NCBI GenBank assembly: GCA_044227325.1
Contig: JBGAFI010000006.1
Coordinates: forward strand, 124,001-188,000
From: PFJX01 sp044227325
GTDB lineage: Bacteria; Pseudomonadota; Gammaproteobacteria; Burkholderiales; Thiobacillaceae
DNA length: 64,000 nt
Direction of reading: 5' to 3'
Part shown: piece after piece, positions 60,706 to 64,000 of the stretch
Layout of the letters: every line of letters starts with the position of its first letter
How positions within the stretch are numbered: the first letter of the stretch is position 1
Program-made: the position numbers and the translations under genes
The notes under the pieces: generated by a model
Database searches by the model: none
Told to the model about the DNA's origin: nothing
What the model saw: only the letters and a program-made list of their open reading frames with translations

Positions 60706-61032
60706 ATGGATACGGAACTGCCCCTCAGGTTCAGCGATCGGCAACTGCGCCAGATCGTCGAGGAAGCGTTCGTCTACATGTGCGCCTGCCCCGCCCAGGT
60801 GGCGGAGCAGATACTGAAATTGCGCGGCCTCCATGCCTACCAGCAATCCTGTCTCGACCAGGGGCCGGTCACCGCGAAAGTCCATCGCCTGATCGCCGCC
60901 AGCACCGCCCGCGCCCATGCCGATCTGGAGGGCTGCCTGGAGGATATTCTCACGCTGGAGGGCTGGGACATGGACAGCCTGACCATGCCGGAAACGCTGC
61001 GCGCGCTACGCGAGAAAGATATGGATGCCTAG
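60706..61032 (+). CDS. Conserved-looking hypothetical protein between gatA and gatB
   Basis: A 108-residue protein with a perfect ribosome site (AAGGAGG, five bases before ATG 60706). It is probably cytoplasmic and helical: SDRQLRQIVEEAFVYMCACP, AQVAEQILKLRGLHAYQQSC, VHRLIAASTARAHADLEGCL, ILTLEGWDMDSLTMPETLRA. Cys residues at about 26 and 28 and at 45 could be functional. I know of such a small gene at this place in some betaproteobacteria but of no function. It ends 70 bases before gatB. Confidence 0.75.
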   Translation: MDTELPLRFSDRQLRQIVEEAFVYMCACPAQVAEQILKLRGLHAYQQSCLDQGPVTAKVHRLIAASTARAHADLEGCLEDILTLEGWDMDSLTMPETLRALREKDMDA

Positions 61033-61102
61033 CGCGCCGCTTTTGTGCAAACCCGCGCCGAAAACCGCGCCGGGACTCGACCACAGGAATCGGAAACACA
61101 TC

Positions 61103-62629
61103 ATGCAATGGGAAACCGTCATTGGGCTGGAGGTGCATACCCAGCTCACCACCCAATCCAAAATCTTCTCCGGCGCCAGCATCGCCTTTGGCGCCGAGCC
61201 CAACACCCAGGCCTGCCAGGTGGACATCGCCCTGCCCGGCGTGCTGCCGGTGCTGAACAAGGGCGCGGTGGAGCGGGCCATCAAGTTCGGCCTCGCCATC
61301 GGCGCGAAGCTGAACCGCACCAACGTGTTCGCGCGCAAGAATTACTTCTACCCGGATCTGCCCAAGGGCTACCAGATCAGCCAGTTCGAACTGCCCATCG
61401 TCGAGGGCGGCAGCCTGACCATCCAGGTGGAAGGCGACAAACCCGGCGACAAGCCCGTGGAGAAGACCGTCCGCATCACCCGCGCCCACCTGGAGGAGGA
61501 CGCCGGCAAGAGCCTGCACGAGGATTTCCACGGCATGACCGGCATCGACCTGAACCGGGCCGGCACGCCCCTGTTGGAAATCGTCTCGGAACCGGACATG
61601 CGCTCCGCGAAGGAGGCGGTGGCCTACGCCAAGGCCCTGCACACCCTGGTGACCTGGATCGGCACCTGCGACGGCAACATGCAGGAAGGCAGCTTCCGCG
61701 TCGACGCGAACGTCTCGGTGCGGCCCGTGGGCCAGCAGGCGTTCGGCACCCGGCGCGAGATCAAGAACCTCAACTCGTTCAAGTTCCTGGAGCAGGCCAT
61801 CAACTACGAGGTGCGCTGGCAGATCGAGCAGATCGAGGACGGCCGCAAGATTCAGCAGGCCACCGTGCTGTTCAACCCGGACACCGGCGAGACCCGGATG
61901 ATGCGGACCAAGGAAGACGCCCACGACTACCGCTACTTCCCCGATCCTGACCTGTTGCCGGTAAAGCTGGACGAGGGCTGGATCGAACAAGTGCGGGCCG
62001 CTATGCCGGAACTGCCCAAGGACATGCGAAATCGTGTTATCGAAGATTATCTACTCAGCGACGAGGATGCTCGCTTCTTGACATCTTCAGTCGTGATGGC
62101 CAATTACTTTGAGAAAGCTGTTGCGGAGATTGTGCGGCTTACTGGACATCCCGATGTGCCTCCACCCATCGAGCGAGGAGATAGTCGTCAACCGGTTGAC
62201 GTTACCTTTGGGAAGTTATGTGCTAACTGGATGATGGGTGAGCTAGCCGCAGCACTGAATAAGTCAGGCCTAGATATTGCAGATAGTCCCATTTCGCCAC
62301 TTCAATTAGCCCAACTTATCACCCGCATCCAGGATGGCACCCTGTCCGGCAAGCTGGCCAAGCAGGTGTTCGAAGCCATGTGGTCCGAGGGCGGGGAGGT
62401 CGATACCATCATCGAGGCCAAGGGCCTCAGGCAGATGTCCGATTCCGGCGAGATCGGACGCCTCATCGACGACGTGATGGCCGCCAACGCCAAGTCGGTG
62501 GAGGAATTCCGTTCCGGCAAGGAGAAGGCCTTCAACGCCCTGGTCGGCCAGGTCATGAAGGCCAGCAAGGGCAAGGCCAACCCGGCCCAGGTCAACGAAC
62601 TGCTGCGCCGCAAGCTCAGCGGCGCATAG
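61103..62629 (+). CDS. gatB: Glu-tRNA(Gln)/Asp-tRNA(Asn) amidotransferase subunit B
   Basis: A 508-residue protein from ATG 61103 (MQWETVIGLEVHTQLTTQSK). The kinase-like domain has GALPVLNKGAVERAIKFGLA-type GVLPVLNKGAVERAIKFGLA, FARKNYFYPDLPKGYQISQF and GSFRVDANVSVRPVG. The helical and YqeY-like tail has KDMRNRVIEDYLLSDEDARF and FNALVGQVMKASKGKANPAQ. It phosphorylates and amidates Glu-tRNA(Gln) or Asp-tRNA(Asn). From about 62025 to 62325 the DNA drops to about 50% GC with unusual codons while the protein stays conserved; the flanks are near 65%. Its 3' end overlaps the convergent DUF4124 gene by 14 bases. Confidence 0.96.
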   Translation: MQWETVIGLEVHTQLTTQSKIFSGASIAFGAEPNTQACQVDIALPGVLPVLNKGAVERAIKFGLAIGAKLNRTNVFARKNYFYPDLPKGYQISQFELPIVEGGSLTIQVEGDKPGDKPVEKTVRITRAHLEEDAGKSLHEDFHGMTGIDLNRAGTPLLEIVSEPDMRSAKEAVAYAKALHTLVTWIGTCDGNMQEGSFRVDANVSVRPVGQQAFGTRREIKNLNSFKFLEQAINYEVRWQIEQIEDGRKIQQATVLFNPDTGETRMMRTKEDAHDYRYFPDPDLLPVKLDEGWIEQVRAAMPELPKDMRNRVIEDYLLSDEDARFLTSSVVMANYFEKAVAEIVRLTGHPDVPPPIERGDSRQPVDVTFGKLCANWMMGELAAALNKSGLDIADSPISPLQLAQLITRIQDGTLSGKLAKQVFEAMWSEGGEVDTIIEAKGLRQMSDSGEIGRLIDDVMAANAKSVEEFRSGKEKAFNALVGQVMKASKGKANPAQVNELLRRKLSGA

Positions 62630-63248
62630 ACCCCTTCAGTTCACGGAAGCGCAGCTTGTCCGCTTCGTAGCTGGCCTTGATGTCTTCCATGGCCAGTTCC
62701 CGTTTGCGGATCAGTTCGCCCAACAGGGCCAGTTCGCCCTGGGCCTCGTCCCGCATCTGGACGAAGGTGCGCGGCGCGCTCTGCCCGCTTTGCGCGTACT
62801 GGTTGATCTGGCCGTTCGCGTAGGCGAGTTTTTCCGCCGCCGCGTTCATGCGCGCCCGCAGCCCGCGCAGATTGGCGACTTCGATGTCGAGCGCCCGGTC
62901 CCGGGTCAGATCGATTTCCGCTTCGCTGACGTAGGTGGTCAGCAAGGCCCGGTCATGCCGCTGTTGCCGTTCTTCCGCCTGTCTGGCCGCTTCCTTGCGT
63001 TGGCGCTCTTCCTCCATCTGGCGCCGCTCCGCGGGCGACAGGCGGGTGCGCGGGTTCTCCTTCTTCACCCGGCCCTGTTTGTCCAGCTCCACGCTGCCCA
63101 GGCCGGAATCCCGGCTGGGAATGTAGTCGCCGTAATGCACCTTGCCCTGTTCGTCCACCCAGCGGTAGGTGGTGCCGGCATGCGCCGGCCCGCCGCTCAG
63201 AAGGGCCAGGCACGCGGACAGAAGCAGGATCGATCGATGCAGGGTCAC
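62616..63248 (-). CDS. Secreted DUF4124 domain protein
   Basis: A 210-residue protein. I chose GTG 63248 because it opens straight into a signal peptide (TLHRSILLLSACLALLSGGP then AHAG); no ribosome site is clear. The mature N-terminus TTYRWVDEQGKVHYGDYIPS is the DUF4124 motif, a small beta domain common in betaproteobacterial envelope proteins. A long charged coiled coil follows (about 70-200: ERRQMEEERQRKEAARQAEE, AEKLAYANGQINQYAQ). Function unknown; a periplasmic structural or binding role fits. The stop lies within the gatB 3' end. Confidence 0.85.
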   Translation of the reverse strand: MTLHRSILLLSACLALLSGGPAHAGTTYRWVDEQGKVHYGDYIPSRDSGLGSVELDKQGRVKKENPRTRLSPAERRQMEEERQRKEAARQAEERQQRHDRALLTTYVSEAEIDLTRDRALDIEVANLRGLRARMNAAAEKLAYANGQINQYAQSGQSAPRTFVQMRDEAQGELALLGELIRKRELAMEDIKASYEADKLRFRELKGSMRR

Positions 63249-63357
63249 GGTGTCATTCACGCAAGGACAGGCCGAAATATCGGCCAAAAAAATCAAATAT
63301 TTAGCTATGCAAGCTGGGAGGCTCAGCCTTTTTCCGACAGCGCGGCCGAGCCGGCTG

Positions 63358-64000
63358 TCATGGGCGGATGCCGTATTGACTTCTATATGACTGGATCGAT
63401 GCCAGCGTGGTTTCCCAATCCGCCTTATTAGCCAGATGCGCGGCCAGATCGTCCAGGTCGACGATGCTGACCACCGGGATGCCATAGTCCCGGCTGACTT
63501 CCTGCACCGCGGACAACTCGCCCAGGCCCCGCTCCATGCGGTCCAGGGCGATGGCGACGCCACAGGGCTCGGCGCCGGCGGCGCGGATGAGCTGGACGGA
63601 TTCGCGCACCGAGGTGCCGGCGGAGATCACGTCGTCGACGATGAGCACGCGGCCTTGCAGTTTCGCGCCGACGATGGTGCCGCCCTCGCCATGGTCCTTC
63701 GCTTCCTTGCGGTTGTAGCTGAACGGCGCGTTGCGGCCTTCGGCGGCCAAGGCGATGGCCACCGAGGCGGCCAGGGGAATCCCCTTGTAGGCGGGGCCGA
63801 ACAGCCCGTCGAAGGCCAGTCCGGAGGCGCGGATCGCGTTCGCGTAGAATTCGCCGAGCCGTTTCAGCGAAAAGCCGTCATTGAACAGGCCCGCGTTGAA
63901 GAAGTACGGACTCATGCGCCCGGCCTTGGTCTTGAACTCGCCGAACAGCAGCACCTGCTGCGCGATGGCGAAATCGAGGAATGCGCCCTTGAAACTCTGC
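63358..64000 (-). CDS. pyrE: Orotate phosphoribosyltransferase, 5'-truncated by window edge
   Basis: The frame is open to the window edge and reads QSFKGAFLDFAIAQQVLLFG at its first visible codons, so only a few N-terminal residues are missing (213 codons seen, family about 213-215). FKTKAGRMSPYFFNAGLFND binds orotate, and RVLIVDDVISAGTSVRESVQ is the PRPP loop. It joins PRPP and orotate to form OMP in pyrimidine synthesis. It is followed by 109 bases before the DUF4124 gene on the same strand. Confidence 0.95.
   Translation of the reverse strand, partial: QSFKGAFLDFAIAQQVLLFGEFKTKAGRMSPYFFNAGLFNDGFSLKRLGEFYANAIRASGLAFDGLFGPAYKGIPLAASVAIALAAEGRNAPFSYNRKEAKDHGEGGTIVGAKLQGRVLIVDDVISAGTSVRESVQLIRAAGAEPCGVAIALDRMERGLGELSAVQEVSRDYGIPVVSIVDLDDLAAHLANKADWETTLASIQSYRSQYGIRP

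Noticed and set aside
1..64000. CRISPR arrays, tRNA or rRNA genes and complete insertion sequences
   Set aside because: No regularly spaced direct repeats, no cloverleaf with CCA-type end, no rRNA-like sequence and no transposase motif were seen by eye; a tRNAscan/Infernal run would settle RNA genes.

Overview
The window is GC-rich chromosomal DNA that reads as a Gram-negative betaproteobacterium, possibly Rhodocyclales or a relative. Three things suggest this: the order mreBCD-mrdA-rodA-rlpA-dac-dat-ybeD-lipB with gatCAB running the other way, the aroB/dgt neighbourhood, and an exosortase A (XrtA/EpsH) exopolysaccharide locus. The genus is not determined. No rRNA, tRNA, CRISPR array or complete insertion sequence was seen.

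Layout. Positions 1-700 hold the 3'-truncated end of an unknown AT-richer gene, a dispersed palindromic repeat and a 56-residue orphan protein. A class II (B12-dependent) ribonucleotide reductase, nrdJ, follows on the minus strand; two NrdR-box-like sequences 32 bp apart lie in its promoter. Positions 4141-33459 form a surface-polysaccharide region. Two plus-strand genes (secreted TPR protein, sulfotransferase) converge on a minus-strand series of 22 genes running from xrtA (33459) to a second sulfotransferase (5863). Many of the 22 overlap by 1-4 bases. They supply the exosortase, an XrtA-type amidotransferase, cytoplasmic glycosyltransferases (GT2, GT4, GT14-like, DUF6492-like), a GtrA/GT2/GT-C lipid-linked sugar module, an acyltransferase, a flippase, an O-ligase, a beta-helix protein, a deacetylase, an FkbM methyltransferase and a glycosyltransferase-membrane-sulfatase-like fusion. 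The set suggests a decorated, possibly sulfated, glycan made by flippase/ligase chemistry. No PEP-CTERM substrate protein is encoded here.

Positions 33916-46348 are housekeeping and accessory genes: xth, aroB, a hipBA module with a palindromic operator sitting between aroB and dgt, dgt, an orphan RND permease, two tandem SRPBCC proteins, a lipoprotein, a ybhP-like/clsB pair and a methyltransferase. A HDOD-pseudoreceiver-GGDEF signalling protein follows.

Positions 48409-58744 are the cell-shape and envelope block on the minus strand: mreBCD, mrdA, rodA, rlpA (two SPOR domains), a D,D-carboxypeptidase, a D-amino acid transaminase, ybeD and lipB. The lipB gene carries an in-frame palindromic repeat insertion. 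gatC-gatA-(small orf)-gatB runs divergently on the plus strand, with a repeat element between gatC and gatA and an approximately 300-base low-GC patch inside gatB. The window ends with a DUF4124 protein and pyrE, whose first codons lie outside.

The points most worth following are the 1039-residue glycosyltransferase/sulfatase-like fusion with Thr at the nucleophile position inside a sulfotransferase-bearing exosortase locus, the gatB mosaic patch, the repeat-interrupted lipB, the hairpin whose stem is built from the stop codons of two convergent sulfotransferase genes, and the NrdR boxes on a class II reductase.
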